Of a stretch of DNA of 64,000 bases, positions 1-8,202 are shown piece by piece (position 1 is the stretch's first letter; every line of letters begins with the position of its first letter). Below the pieces are notes generated by a model. The model ran no database searches. It was given only the letters and a program-made list of their open reading frames with translations, and was not told the DNA's origin. The stretch spans positions 461,446 to 525,445 of the forward strand of contig NZ_BMNC01000005.1 in the NCBI RefSeq assembly GCF_014646255.1, read 5' to 3'. The DNA is from Lentzea pudingi (lineage in GTDB: Bacteria; Actinomycetota; Actinomycetes; Mycobacteriales; Pseudonocardiaceae). The translations under genes were made by a program, and so were the position numbers.

Positions 1-356
1 TCTACCGCGACGTCGTCGGCCTCGAAGTGCGCACGGACGTCACCATCGAGGACGGCTACCGCTGGCTCACCGTCGGCCCGTCCGAGCAACCGGACGTCGA
101 GATCGGCCTGTCGCTCATCGGACCGCCCGTCCCGCCGACCGACCACGAGGCGCTGCACGCGTTGCTGGCCAAGGGGTCCCTGCAGGGCATCATCTTCGAG
201 CTCGGCGACGTCGACGCGAAGTTCGAGCAGGTCCGCGCGGCCGGGGCCGAGGTGATGCAGGAGCCGATCGACCAGTTCTACGGCGTGCGCGACTGCGCGT
301 TCCGCGACCCGTCCGGCAACATGATCCGCTTCTCGACGCCGCGCTCCCAGCCGTAA
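1..356 (+). CDS. VOC (glyoxalase/bleomycin-resistance) family protein, 5' end missing
   Basis: The reading frame is open from the first bases (YRDVVGLEVR) and stops at TAA 354-356, so the start codon lies outside the window; the GTG at 27 is internal. The fragment has the pattern of a vicinal-oxygen-chelate subunit: a start like FYRDVVGLEV, a middle block RWLTVGPSEQPDVEI, a second beta-alpha unit (GIIFELGDVDAKFEQVRAAGAEV) and the end block GVRDCAFRDPSGNMIRF, whose conserved region carries a metal-ligand position in the family. VOC proteins of this small one-domain type are mostly uncharacterised and could be dioxygenase-, epimerase- or resistance-like. The substrate cannot be told from the sequence. 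Confidence 0.85.
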   Translation, partial: YRDVVGLEVRTDVTIEDGYRWLTVGPSEQPDVEIGLSLIGPPVPPTDHEALHALLAKGSLQGIIFELGDVDAKFEQVRAAGAEVMQEPIDQFYGVRDCAFRDPSGNMIRFSTPRSQP

Positions 357-513
357 AACCGTTTTGCGCCTTGGCTTCGGCGTGGTTCAGTAGCGCCACC
401 AAGCGTTCTCAGAGACAAGGCAGATGCCATGGGCAGCCCCGGACACACCGGGTGCCTTCGCAGTACCCGGTGACTCTCGCGTTCTGATTCTCGCGATCAC
501 CAGGAGTTCCACC

Positions 514-1221
514 TTGAGTTGGTACACCACTTTCTTCACCGATCTCGCCAACGGTTTCTGGCGCGGTGCGGTCCAGCCTTCGCAGACCTCCGCCGAGGTC
601 GACTTCCTCGTCGGCCTCGACGCCGGGCCGCGCGTGCTCGACGCGCCGTGCGGCAGCGGCAGGCACAGCATCGAACTGGCCCGCCGCGGCTACGAGGTCA
701 CGGGCATCGACATCTCGGAGGAGGCCATCGCGCACGCACGTGCGCTGGCTCCCTCTCTCGACTGGCGGCAGGGCGACCTCGCGTCGCTGGGCTCGTTCGG
801 CGTGACGGCCGACCTGGCCCTGTGCCTCGGCAACAGCTTCGGCTACCTCGACCACGCCGGCTCCCAGCGGTTCCTGCGCGAGCTGGCCGAGGTCGCGCCG
901 GTGCTGGTCCTCGACTACGGCTGCACGGCCGAGTCGTTGCTGCCCTCGCTGCCGGGCGAGATCCGCATGTCGGCGGGCGGCGTAGAGATGGTCGCCGTCA
1001 ACACCTACGACGTCGCCTCGGGGCGGCTGCTGATCGACTTCACGTTCTCGGACGGGGAGCGGACGCAGCGGTCGGCCTGCGTCCAGCACGTGTACACGGC
1101 GGCTGAGCTGACCCGGATGTTGAACGACGCCGGGTTCTCCTCGGTCTCGCTGTACGGCGACACCGACGGCGGTGCGTTCGAGGTCGGCAGCCACCGGTTG
1201 CTGGCGGTGGCGCGCCGCTGA
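514..1221 (+). CDS. Class I SAM-dependent methyltransferase
   Basis: A 235-residue protein starting at TTG 514, chosen because AGGAG (502-506) lies 7 bases upstream; an upstream ATG at 424 has no such site and would add a low-complexity leader. The SAM-binding glycine loop is clear (VLDAPCGSGRHSIELA), followed by the acidic residue of motif II (VTGIDIS) and LGNSFGYLDH at the motif IV position. This is a small soluble Methyltransf_25-like enzyme; the acceptor is unknown. It is monocistronic and ends just before a strong terminator. Confidence 0.8.
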   Translation: MSWYTTFFTDLANGFWRGAVQPSQTSAEVDFLVGLDAGPRVLDAPCGSGRHSIELARRGYEVTGIDISEEAIAHARALAPSLDWRQGDLASLGSFGVTADLALCLGNSFGYLDHAGSQRFLRELAEVAPVLVLDYGCTAESLLPSLPGEIRMSAGGVEMVAVNTYDVASGRLLIDFTFSDGERTQRSACVQHVYTAAELTRMLNDAGFSSVSLYGDTDGGAFEVGSHRLLAVARR

Positions 1222-1225
1222 TCCG

Positions 1226-1261
1226 ACAGGGGGCCGCAACGTCTCCGTTGCGGCCCCCTGT
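1226..1261 (+). terminator. Rho-independent-type hairpin, probably shared by convergent genes
   Basis: A perfect 16-bp stem (1226-1241 with 1246-1261) encloses a TCTC loop between the convergent methyltransferase (ends 1221) and zinc peptidase (ends 1272). There is no long T-tract, which is usual in such GC-rich genomes. Confidence 0.8.
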
Positions 1262-1271
1262 CATCGCTTCG

Positions 1272-2168
1272 TCAGCCCAGGTTGTTCGTGTCGAACGTGT
1301 TGCAGCGGGCGGGATCGCCCGTCTGCAACCCGGTCGTGAACCACTTCTTGCGCTGCTCCGAGCTGCCGTGGCTGAACTTGGTCGTGTCGACCTTCCCGCC
1401 GCCCAGCTCGCTCTGGATGAAGTCGTCACCGATGCGGCCCGCAGCGTCCAGGGCGGCGTCGACGTCCTCCTGGGTGATGTTCGAGATGAGGGGCTGGCCG
1501 TTGGCCGACGGGATGGTCGTCGCGGCCTTGCTCCAGGCCCCCGCGTAGCAGTCGGCCTGCAGTTCGAGGCGCACCGAACCCGAGGTGGGCCCGGTCTCCC
1601 TGCCCACCCGGTCGGAGGTGCCGAGCAGGTTCTGCACGTGGTGGCCGTACTCGTGGGCGAGCACGTAGGCCTCGACGAACGGCCCGCCGGTGGCGCCGAA
1701 CTTGGTCCGCAACTCGTTGAAGAAGTCCAAGTCGATGTACACCTGGGAGTCCGCGGGGCAGTAGAACGGGCCGACCGCGGACGAGGCGTTGCCGCAGCGG
1801 GTGCTCACGCTGTTGCGGAAGAAGTTGGTCTTGGTGACCTGGTAGGTGTTGCCCGAGCGGGCGAACTGGTCGGTCCAGAAGCCCTGGATCGAGTTGATCG
1901 TGGCCAGGACCCTGCAGTCGCTGTCGCGGTTCGCGTCAGCGCCCGTCTTGCACTTGTCGAGCAGCTGACCGGACTCGACCTGGGTGTTGTTGCCCAGGCC
2001 CTCCAGCCCGCCCGCGGGCAGCTGGATGCCCGTGAACTGCTGGATCAGGAAGTAGATGATCAGGCCGACCACGCCGAGGCCACCACCGACGCCCGCGACC
2101 CTGCCGCCTGAGCCTCGTTGGTCCGAAACCTGAGAAGTGTCGAGTTCCGCGCCTTCGTTGAACTGCAC
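1272..2168 (-). CDS. Neutral zinc metallopeptidase (YpfJ/KPN_02809 family)
   Basis: A 298-residue membrane-anchored peptidase. The GTG at 2168 is chosen because AGGAGG (2179-2174) precedes it by 5 bases and the product then begins with the family hallmark QFNEGAELDTSQV. One transmembrane segment spans about residues 28-45 (GVVGLIIYFLIQQ). The zinc site HEYGH is at 172-176, and the ELQADCYAGAW block (about 202-212) supplies the third ligand. Four cysteines in the catalytic half probably form disulfides outside the membrane. The family is conserved in bacteria, but its substrate is not established. Confidence 0.88.
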   Translation of the reverse strand: MQFNEGAELDTSQVSDQRGSGGRVAGVGGGLGVVGLIIYFLIQQFTGIQLPAGGLEGLGNNTQVESGQLLDKCKTGADANRDSDCRVLATINSIQGFWTDQFARSGNTYQVTKTNFFRNSVSTRCGNASSAVGPFYCPADSQVYIDLDFFNELRTKFGATGGPFVEAYVLAHEYGHHVQNLLGTSDRVGRETGPTSGSVRLELQADCYAGAWSKAATTIPSANGQPLISNITQEDVDAALDAAGRIGDDFIQSELGGGKVDTTKFSHGSSEQRKKWFTTGLQTGDPARCNTFDTNNLG

Positions 2169-2680
2169 CGCATCCTCCTGCCAAGGACCCCATGGGTGCC
2201 GCAAACGATAAAGCACGAAACATGCCTTGGTGCGGAGCCCGACGTCGGGGCACCGCACCAAGGCTTTCCCATGTGGAAGTGACGACTACGGCCCACGAAG
2301 GTTGGCGTGGCGCTCAGCCGGTGACGCCATGAGACGACACCGAAGCCGAGCTCAACAGCGTCGAAGTGCGCCGAGCGACGCCTGACGGCGCCTGGGCACC
2401 CGAAACCTCGTGTCCGTCGCTACGCAGTCGCGCTCGGACCGTTCACGTCCGATCCGCTCGCGGGGATGCGACAGACCGCGTTTCGCCACAGCGAGGAGAT
2501 ACCTGCACAGCACCACCTACCCCTTCTGGGCGTGGCCTCCGGGTGGTCTCGTTCATTCACCTTCCGGTTGCCAGCTCGTTATCGACTATGCGCTTGATCA
2601 GCCCATTTCTCAACACTTCACACCAAACCTGAATTGGTGAAGTCAGACGGGTGACCTGCGGAGATCGACAGTGCAGACAG
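2169..2680. other. Intergenic region, no gene seen
   Basis: About 510 bases between the divergent end of the zinc peptidase and the chaplin terminator. I see no reading frame with convincing start, codon bias or motifs. It should hold the peptidase promoter. A short imperfect hairpin (ACTTCAC..GGTGAAGT) lies at about 2615-2643. Confidence 0.5.
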
Positions 2681-2717
2681 CAATCGCCCGGCGAGAGAAT
2701 CTCTCGCCGGGCGATTG
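2681..2717 (-). terminator. Strong hairpin terminator of the chaplin-like gene
   Basis: A perfect 17-bp inverted repeat (2681-2697 with 2701-2717, loop AAT) lies 24 bases past the stop of the minus-strand gene. Confidence 0.85.
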
Positions 2718-2741
2718 TGAGAAATGATCAGGATTTGTTGA

Positions 2742-3509
2742 TCAGGCCTTCGTGACGCGACGCGCACCGCGGCGGGCCATCACGCCCGCGGTCATCAGGC
2801 CGAGGCCCACCAGCAGGAACTCGAGCGGATCCGCGCCGGTCCGCGAGAGGTTCGGGATGACGGCCGAGGCGTGCTGCGAGGCCTTGTCACCGGTCTGCGG
2901 GGCGCCGGCGCCGGAGTCGTCGCCCGTGGTGCCGCTGCCGTTGTCGGCGTCCCCGTTGTCGCCGCCACCGGGGTTGCCGTTGCCGGGGTTCTGGTTGCCC
3001 GGGGTCTCGTTGCCCGGCTGCTCCGGGTTCTCACCGGGCTGCTCGGGGTTCTCACCCGGCTGCTCCGGCTGCTCGCCCGGCTGCTCGGGGGTGTCGGTCT
3101 TGCCGCAGTCGCCGCTCGCGGTGCCGAGCACGCCCGCGGCGGTGCCGCAGACGGTCACGGGCGCCTCGACGGTGCCGTTGGGCTCCTCCGGCTTGGTCTG
3201 GCCGCAGCTTCCGGTGCCACCACCGGCGATGCCGACCGAGTTGCCGCAGACCGTGGCGGGCGCGGAGACGAGGGCCTTGTCGGCCTGGACGCGCTCGGCG
3301 GGCTTCTCGTCGCACGTGGCGTCGCTGGTGCCCAGCACGTTGATCGCGTTGCCGCAGACCTTGACCGGGACGCTGACGAGGTTGCCGGCGCGGACCTCGT
3401 CGTCGACGTTCAGCGGCACCGGGACGGCCTGTGCCCAGCCGGCGGTCGCGATCATCAGGCCACCGGTGAGCAGAGCGGCGGACATGGTGCGGTTGAGGTT
3501 CTTGCGCAT
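2742..3509 (-). CDS. Chaplin-like surface protein with a candidate sortase signal
   Basis: A 255-residue exported protein. ATG 3509 gives a standard signal peptide (residues 1-28, cut near WAQA-VP); the open frame upstream of this ATG overlaps another gene and is not coding. Three chaplin-type repeats follow, each with a two-cysteine spacing and the core VCGN(A/S): about 43-66, 80-102 and 113-135. A linker of EQPGE(Q/N)P heptads and Gly/Asn/Asp-rich sequence (141-205) leads to LSRTG (221-225), a hydrophobic stretch (229-245) and ARRGARR. This resembles an LPXTG/LAXTG cell-wall sorting signal. Chaplins are amphipathic amyloid proteins that coat aerial hyphae. The order matches long chaplins, though with three repeats instead of the usual two; the atypical sorting motif is the uncertain part. 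Confidence 0.8.
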   Translation of the reverse strand: MRKNLNRTMSAALLTGGLMIATAGWAQAVPVPLNVDDEVRAGNLVSVPVKVCGNAINVLGTSDATCDEKPAERVQADKALVSAPATVCGNSVGIAGGGTGSCGQTKPEEPNGTVEAPVTVCGTAAGVLGTASGDCGKTDTPEQPGEQPEQPGENPEQPGENPEQPGNETPGNQNPGNGNPGGGDNGDADNGSGTTGDDSGAGAPQTGDKASQHASAVIPNLSRTGADPLEFLLVGLGLMTAGVMARRGARRVTKA

Positions 3510-3564
3510 GACTGTTCTCCCTGGAAAGTGACGGATCCCCTGTGCTGAGTGCGGCACTGGTGGA

Positions 3565-4128
3565 TCAGTCGGGAGAGAACGTCGGCTCTTCCACGTGCAC
3601 GGCGCGCGGCACGTCTCGTTGCTCGGTGCTGATTTCCGAAGCTGTGGTGGTGGGCGGCCGCATCGCGTGCGGCAGCGTGCCCGCCGGGATCTGGGTGGTC
3701 GTGCTCGACCCCGCGCCGCTGCTCTGCGGGAGCGTGCCGGGGATCGGCTGCTCGGCCTGCGGTTGCGGCTTCGGCTGCTGAGGCGCCGGGTTCGTGGGCT
3801 CGGCCGTGAGCGGTGCCGGCTCGGGATGCGCGTACCCCTGTTGGGGCACCTCGACCCGTGTGGGTACTTCCGCTGCGGGAGCCGGTGTGGCCACGGGTAC
3901 GACTTCGGGAGCCTCGACGCGCGGTTGCGGCTTCGGCGGGACCGGCTGCTCTCGTGGCGGCGGCGCGGTCTCGATCCTGATGCCGACGTCGACGACGGGG
4001 AGTTCGACCTCGATCTGGAGCTGGTCGAGCTCGACCCGGACGTCGGCGTTCGCCTGGCCCGCGCCGCCCAGCAGCCAGGCACCGGTCACCAGACCGGCGA
4101 GCAGCAGGAACCGACGCATCCACGACAT
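3565..4128 (-). CDS. Exported proline-rich protein of unknown function
   Basis: A 187-residue protein with a signal peptide (MRRF..LLLAGLVTG, cleavage after GQANA near residue 28). The next 25 residues are an amphipathic alternation (VRVELDQLQIEVELPVVDV) that could form one beta-rich strand pair, and the rest is Pro/Gln/Glu/Thr-rich and probably unstructured. It lies 55 bases upstream of the chaplin-like gene on the same strand, so the two may be co-transcribed and both envelope-associated. I do not recognise the family. Confidence 0.65.
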   Translation of the reverse strand: MSWMRRFLLLAGLVTGAWLLGGAGQANADVRVELDQLQIEVELPVVDVGIRIETAPPPREQPVPPKPQPRVEAPEVVPVATPAPAAEVPTRVEVPQQGYAHPEPAPLTAEPTNPAPQQPKPQPQAEQPIPGTLPQSSGAGSSTTTQIPAGTLPHAMRPPTTTASEISTEQRDVPRAVHVEEPTFSPD

Positions 4129-4171
4129 CGGCCCTCACCCTAGATCAAATGGAGCAACGGGGCACACGAGA

Positions 4172-4209
4172 AAGGCCGTCCCGGCGACTTTCGTCACCGG
4201 GACGGCCTT
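4172..4209 (-). terminator. Hairpin terminator after the 5'-nucleotidase gene
   Basis: A 13-bp perfect stem (4172-4184 with 4197-4209) around a partly paired loop, just downstream of the stop at 4226. Confidence 0.8.
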
Positions 4210-4225
4210 CAGCCGCGGTCTGCGG

Positions 4226-5941
4226 CTACGGCAGCTGCGTGATGCGGTCGAGCGCCGGAGGCGCCTGGTTCGGGTGCGCCTCCAGGTAGGAGCGGAACGC
4301 GTCCAGGTCGATGCCGGCACCGGTGATGTTCGTGCCCTTGGTGAACTCGCTGAAGCCGTCACCACCGCCCTGCAGGAAGCTGTTGATCGTCACGCGGTAG
4401 CTCGCGTTCGGATCGAGCGGCACGCCGTTGAGCGTGACGTTCGAGACCTTGGAACCGAACGCGGCGCCCTTGGACCAGGTGTACTTCAGGCCGGACGACG
4501 GCTGGAGCACGAACTGCCGGGCGGCGGTGAACTGCTGCTCCAGCACGGCCTGGATGTTCGCGCCGGTCAGCGTGATCGTCTGCAGGATGTTGCCGAACGG
4601 CTGCACGGTGAACATCTCGCCGTAGGTGACCACGCCGTTGCCCTCGCCGACCGGCGAGGTGGCGTAGGTGAGGTCCGCGCGCACGCCACCGGGGTTCATC
4701 AGCGCGAGCACCGCACCGTTGCCCTTGGTGGCCTCGAGCTGCGAGTCGGCGATCAGGTTGCCGAGCGGGGACTCACCGGCGGGGTTCTGCGCCCGCAGGA
4801 TGTCCGCGCCGATCGTGCCGACCTCCTCGTTCGCGATCGGGGCCGACTTGGTCTTGGCCAGGTCGATGATCGCCTGGACCGTCGGGTCCGGCGTGACCGT
4901 GCGGGTGACGATCTTGTTGTCGGCCTTGGTCTCGCCGCGGATCACGTCGCGCGTCCGGCGGTCGATCTTGAGGTCGACGACGCTGAGCTCACGACCGAAG
5001 GCCAGGCCCTCGATGAACGGGCGCGGGTTGCCGGCCGGGTCCTTGACCACGCAGTTGTAGTGCTGGTGGCTGTGGCCGGAGAAGACGGCGTCGATCTTCG
5101 GGCTCACCGACGTGGCGATGACGCTGCCGGGGTTGTTGGCGGCGACGTTGCACGCGTTGGGCCCGCCACCGGGCGAGGTGACCTGGTCACCCTGGTGCAC
5201 GAGCAGCACGATCGACTTGATGCCGATGGCGTCGAGGAGGTTGGCGTACTTGTTGGCCGCCTTCACCTCGTCACCGAACTTGAGGTCCTTGATGCCGTTC
5301 GGGTCGACCAGGATCGGCACGTCCTTGAGCGGCATGCCGATGAAGCCGATCGGGATCCCGTCGCGGATCTCGACCCAGAACGGCGGCAGAGCCGGCAGCC
5401 CGTTCTTGGCCTGCGTGACGTTGGCACCGAGGATCGGGAAGTTCGCACCCTTGTACTTCTCGCTGAACTGGCACCCGTCCACGGGGTGACAGCCACCGCG
5501 CTGCATGCGCAGCAGCTCCTCGTAGCCCTCGTCGAACTCGTGGTTGCCGGCCGCGGTCGCGTCCATGCCGACCTTGTTGAGCACCTCGATCGTCGGCTCG
5601 TCGTGGAAGAGCGCGGACACGATCGGCGACGCACCGATCAGGTCACCCTGCCCGACGATGACGGAGTTCTTGACCTCCTTCTGGAGGTTCTTGATGTGCG
5701 TGGCGTTGAACGCGGCGCCACCAGCGTCGACGGTCGTGCCGTCCGGCAGGATGACGCGTCCGGAAGACCCGCTGGGCGGCTCGATGTTGCCGTGCAGGTC
5801 GTTGATGCCGATCAGGCGCACGTCAACCGTGCCCCGGCCGCGCAGTGACTGGACATCGGCCTGGGCAGGCCCGGTAGCGCTGATGACAGTGGCCGCGGCG
5901 GCGGTGATCGCCAGAACGGAAAGCCGTCTGAACGAACTCAT
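4226..5941 (-). CDS. Exported bifunctional metallophosphatase / 5'-nucleotidase
   Basis: A 571-residue secreted UshA-like enzyme that would hydrolyse extracellular nucleotides. ATG 5941 gives a signal peptide (residues 1-28, cleavage near GPAQA-DV). The N-terminal metallophosphatase domain carries NDLHGN (47-52), the GQGD metal ligand block (97-100), GNHEFDEG (132-139) and GHSHQHYN with its metal-binding histidines. The C-terminal nucleotide-binding domain begins after about residue 330 and includes NPGGVRADL and the FGNILQTITLTG block. All hallmark residues are present. The gene stands alone between a terminator and a divergent MarR gene, so regulation by that MarR is possible but unproven. 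Confidence 0.9.
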   Translation of the reverse strand: MSSFRRLSVLAITAAAATVISATGPAQADVQSLRGRGTVDVRLIGINDLHGNIEPPSGSSGRVILPDGTTVDAGGAAFNATHIKNLQKEVKNSVIVGQGDLIGASPIVSALFHDEPTIEVLNKVGMDATAAGNHEFDEGYEELLRMQRGGCHPVDGCQFSEKYKGANFPILGANVTQAKNGLPALPPFWVEIRDGIPIGFIGMPLKDVPILVDPNGIKDLKFGDEVKAANKYANLLDAIGIKSIVLLVHQGDQVTSPGGGPNACNVAANNPGSVIATSVSPKIDAVFSGHSHQHYNCVVKDPAGNPRPFIEGLAFGRELSVVDLKIDRRTRDVIRGETKADNKIVTRTVTPDPTVQAIIDLAKTKSAPIANEEVGTIGADILRAQNPAGESPLGNLIADSQLEATKGNGAVLALMNPGGVRADLTYATSPVGEGNGVVTYGEMFTVQPFGNILQTITLTGANIQAVLEQQFTAARQFVLQPSSGLKYTWSKGAAFGSKVSNVTLNGVPLDPNASYRVTINSFLQGGGDGFSEFTKGTNITGAGIDLDAFRSYLEAHPNQAPPALDRITQLP

Positions 5942-6048
5942 GGATTGGAGCCTTTCCAAGGCGTGGTTAACGCGCGTGTACGGCCCGGGAGTCTGCCTTC
6001 CGGAGGCCCCGTTTTCCAGAGGAGCGACAGGATCGTCATCGTCAGGCT

Positions 6049-6054
6049 TAGTCT
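6049..6054 (+). promoter_or_regulatory. -10 element for a leaderless MarR mRNA
   Basis: TAGTCT lies 7 bases before GTG 6062, and there is no Shine-Dalgarno sequence; this is the leaderless pattern TANNNT-N6-8-start. Confidence 0.55.
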
Positions 6055-6061
6055 TGTTCGC

Positions 6062-6538
6062 GTGACACCAAGTGAGCAGGAGCCGCACTGGCTCGACGAG
6101 GGCGAGATGCGCGCATGGCGCACCTACGTGAACGGTTCCTCCATGCTCATGGACCGCCTGCACCGAGAGCTCCAGGACACCCACGGAGTGTCACTGGCGG
6201 ACTACGAGATCCTCGTCCGCCTGTCGGAACAACCGAACCAGCGCATGCGCATGACCCAACTCGCCGAGGACGTCGCCTCCTCGAAGTCACGCGTCTCGCA
6301 CCAGGTAGCCCGCATGGAGAAGGCCGGGCTCGTGTCGCGCCGGGAGTGCACAGAGGACGGACGCGGGGTGCTGGCCGAACTCACTGCTGCTGGGATGGCG
6401 CAGCTGGTCGCGGCCGCCCCCACACACCTGCGCGGGGTGCGCGAGCACATCGTCGACCTGCTGACCCCCGAGGAGGGCGAGGTGCTGGCCAAGGTGTTCG
6501 ACCGGGTCATGACACACCTGCGGGAGTCGAACGGCTAG
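6062..6538 (+). CDS. MarR-family transcriptional regulator
   Basis: A 158-residue winged-helix regulator. The start GTG 6062 is supported by a TAGTCT -10 box 7 bases upstream rather than a ribosome-binding site. The fold is read from SLADYEILVRLSEQ (helix 2-3), MTQLAEDVASSKSRVSHQVARMEKAGLVSR (recognition helix) and the wing block ECTEDGRGVLAELT. Flanking helices provide dimerisation. It is divergent from the 5'-nucleotidase gene (121 bases apart) and immediately precedes the tRNA-Ser gene; the ligand and target are unknown. Confidence 0.85.
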   Translation: MTPSEQEPHWLDEGEMRAWRTYVNGSSMLMDRLHRELQDTHGVSLADYEILVRLSEQPNQRMRMTQLAEDVASSKSRVSHQVARMEKAGLVSRRECTEDGRGVLAELTAAGMAQLVAAAPTHLRGVREHIVDLLTPEEGEVLAKVFDRVMTHLRESNG

Positions 6539-6566
6539 GCTTCGGGCCGACGCTCCTGGCGTCGTT

Positions 6567-6651
6567 GGAAGCGTGGCAGAGCGGCCGAATGCACCCGCCT
6601 TGAAAGCGGGAGACGGGCAACCGTCCGGGGGTTCAAATCCCTCCGCTTCCG
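6567..6651 (+). tRNA. tRNA-Ser (anticodon UGA)
   Basis: The cloverleaf reads clearly: acceptor GGAAGCG (6567-6573) pairs with CGCTTCC (6644-6650), then discriminator G 6651. The anticodon loop CTTGAAA between CCCGC and GCGGG gives anticodon TGA, a long variable arm typical of tRNA-Ser follows, and the T loop is TTCAAAT. CCA is not encoded. The 3' 55 bases double as the attachment core of the integrated element, which restores the tRNA. Confidence 0.95.
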
Positions 6652-6652
6652 C
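6597..6652. repeat. attL core: 56-bp direct repeat in the tRNA-Ser 3' end
   Basis: These 56 bases, from the anticodon loop to just past the discriminator base, are repeated exactly at 19820-19875. The sequences diverge on both sides, which defines the crossover core. Confidence 0.93.
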
Positions 6653-6657
6653 AGTTC

Positions 6658-6700
6658 AGAGGGGGTGTGACCGGCCGTTCAGGCTGGTCACACCCCCTCT
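6658..6700 (-). terminator. Hairpin terminator of the integrase gene
   Basis: A perfect 15-bp stem (6658-6672 with 6686-6700) lies 28 bases past the integrase stop and just inside attL. It would also separate the tRNA from the element. Confidence 0.75.
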
Positions 6701-6724
6701 GGTGTAGCAACGGGTGTAGCAACG
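6701..6724. repeat. Tandem 12-bp repeats, candidate integrase arm-type sites (left)
   Basis: GGTGTAGCAACG occurs twice head to tail (6701-6712, 6713-6724). The same pair, with one mismatch in one unit, recurs near the right end at 19705-19728. Confidence 0.6.
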
Positions 6725-6727
6725 ACC

Positions 6728-8005
6728 TCAGCCCAGCTCGTCCGTGAGCCGCTTCAAAGCCTCCCGCTTGTCCTCAAGGGAGACGGCCGCGTAGATCATC
6801 ATCGTCACCTCGATGTTTGAGTGACCGACGATGTCCCGGACGATGTGCGGCGGGACGCCGAGCCTGAGCAGCAGCGTCACGCACGAGTGCCGGATGTCGT
6901 GAAAGCGCACGTTGTCCAGGCCGGCGCGCTTCCGGATCGGGTACCAACTCGATCTCAGGTAGGTCGGATCGATCGGCCCGCCGAGGACCGTCGCGAAGAT
7001 CAGCCCCGACTCCTCCCACCTGTCCCCTGCCGCTTCCGCTTCGTCGTCCTGGCCGTCCCAGTGATCGACCAGCGCCCAGGCGACGAGGAGCGGCAGCGGC
7101 ATGACCCGCTCTGACCGGTCCGTCTTCGGCGGGACGAACACCAGCTTGGTTCCAACCCGCTGAAGCGTCTGACGGATCTGCAACGACGGCGCGTGCTGCT
7201 CCGCGCAGTCCTCACAGAACTCGTCCGCGTGTTCAGCGCACGGCTCGTCCCACTTGTCCCAGTCGATGTCCTTCCACCTCAGGCCGAGCAATTCGCCCCG
7301 CCGCATTCCGAGGTAGAGCGCCAGGACGTACAGCGCCTTCAGCCGATCTTTGTCTGCCGCCTTGAGAAGCGCCTTTGCCTGATCGGCCGTCAGGCCACGA
7401 TTCACGTCGTACCGAGGTGACTTGACCTGAACGAGCCTGGCGACGTTCCTCGTGATCACTTCCTCCCTCATCGCGTGCGCCAACGCATTCCTCAGAACCG
7501 CGTGGATTTGCTGAATCGTCCGGTCGGACAACACCGCTTTGCAGCACTTCCCCTTGGCGCAACAACGCTGTGCGTCCTTCGGCCGGTTGGCATCGATCTT
7601 CTCCGCGCAGCACCGGCAGTCGTTCCGGAGCCGCGTGATGAAGGTGCGGACCTCCTGTGCCGTCAGCCGATGCAGCCTCTTCGTCCCGAGGTTGGGCACC
7701 AGGTGCCGCCTCACGACCACCCCGTACCCCTCGATCGTCCGAGGCCTCTTGGTGGCGGCCACTGTGGACATCCAGTACTTGAGGTAGCTCTCCAGCGTCC
7801 ACGTCTCCGCAGCTACCGGGATGCCGGCATCGGAGTCCGCGATCTTCTTCCGAAGCTTCTTCCAGGCCTCCGACTCAGTGGTTGCCGAAACAGTGACGCG
7901 CTTGCGGTGCCCGGTCGTGGTGAGCACGTACGCCGCGCCGATCCACATCCCGTCCTTGCGCTGGTAGACAGAGCCCTCACCGTTGGACCGCTTGCCCCCG
8001 GCCAT
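6728..8005 (-). CDS. int: Tyrosine site-specific integrase
   Basis: A 425-residue integrase that recombines attP with the tRNA-Ser 3' end. The N-terminal arm-binding part carries GSVYQRKDGMW (AP2-like), followed by a SAM-like core-binding domain (about 65-150). The catalytic domain has LGMRRGELLGLRW (Arg I), HDIRH (His-x-x-Arg), GHSN and the nucleophile tyrosine in MMIYAAV. Two cysteine-rich insertions are unusual for the fold: CRCC...RCCAKGKCC and CAEHADEFCEDC, possibly zinc-binding. The start ATG 8005 overlaps the xis stop (TGATG), so translation is probably coupled; GTG 8008 is the alternative. Confidence 0.92.
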   Translation of the reverse strand: MAGGKRSNGEGSVYQRKDGMWIGAAYVLTTTGHRKRVTVSATTESEAWKKLRKKIADSDAGIPVAAETWTLESYLKYWMSTVAATKRPRTIEGYGVVVRRHLVPNLGTKRLHRLTAQEVRTFITRLRNDCRCCAEKIDANRPKDAQRCCAKGKCCKAVLSDRTIQQIHAVLRNALAHAMREEVITRNVARLVQVKSPRYDVNRGLTADQAKALLKAADKDRLKALYVLALYLGMRRGELLGLRWKDIDWDKWDEPCAEHADEFCEDCAEQHAPSLQIRQTLQRVGTKLVFVPPKTDRSERVMPLPLLVAWALVDHWDGQDDEAEAAGDRWEESGLIFATVLGGPIDPTYLRSSWYPIRKRAGLDNVRFHDIRHSCVTLLLRLGVPPHIVRDIVGHSNIEVTMMIYAAVSLEDKREALKRLTDELG

Positions 8006-8184
8006 CACGCGGCCTCCGCGATCAGCCGAGACAGGTACGCCTGCACCGACGAGGCCGGAACCCGACGACTCCCACCGATCTTGACGGACACCAGCTCACC
8101 GGCCCTGATCAAGTCGAACACCTTCGTCCGCCCCACCCGAAGGGCCCGAGCGACTTCTTCAACGCGGTACGCGATTTCGTTCAT
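8005..8184 (-). CDS. xis: Excisionase (MerR-type helix-turn-helix)
   Basis: A 59-residue protein beginning MNEIAYRVEEVARALR and containing VGRTKVFDLIRAGEL and KIGGSRRVPASSV, the classic excisionase/AlpA winged-helix pattern. Its TGA shares a base with the integrase ATG, and it follows repSA by 18 bases, giving the repSA-xis-int order known from pSAM2-like elements. It would bend the att arms and steer the integrase towards excision. Confidence 0.88.
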   Translation of the reverse strand: MNEIAYRVEEVARALRVGRTKVFDLIRAGELVSVKIGGSRRVPASSVQAYLSRLIAEAA

Positions 8185-8202
8185 GTCTTCCCCCTTGGTT
8201 GG

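Noticed and set aside
2742-4082. Extended version of the chaplin-like gene with about 190 extra N-terminal residues
   Set aside because: The extension is an Arg/Ser/Pro-rich shadow of the upstream proline-rich gene, and the ATG at 3509 gives a normal signal peptide.
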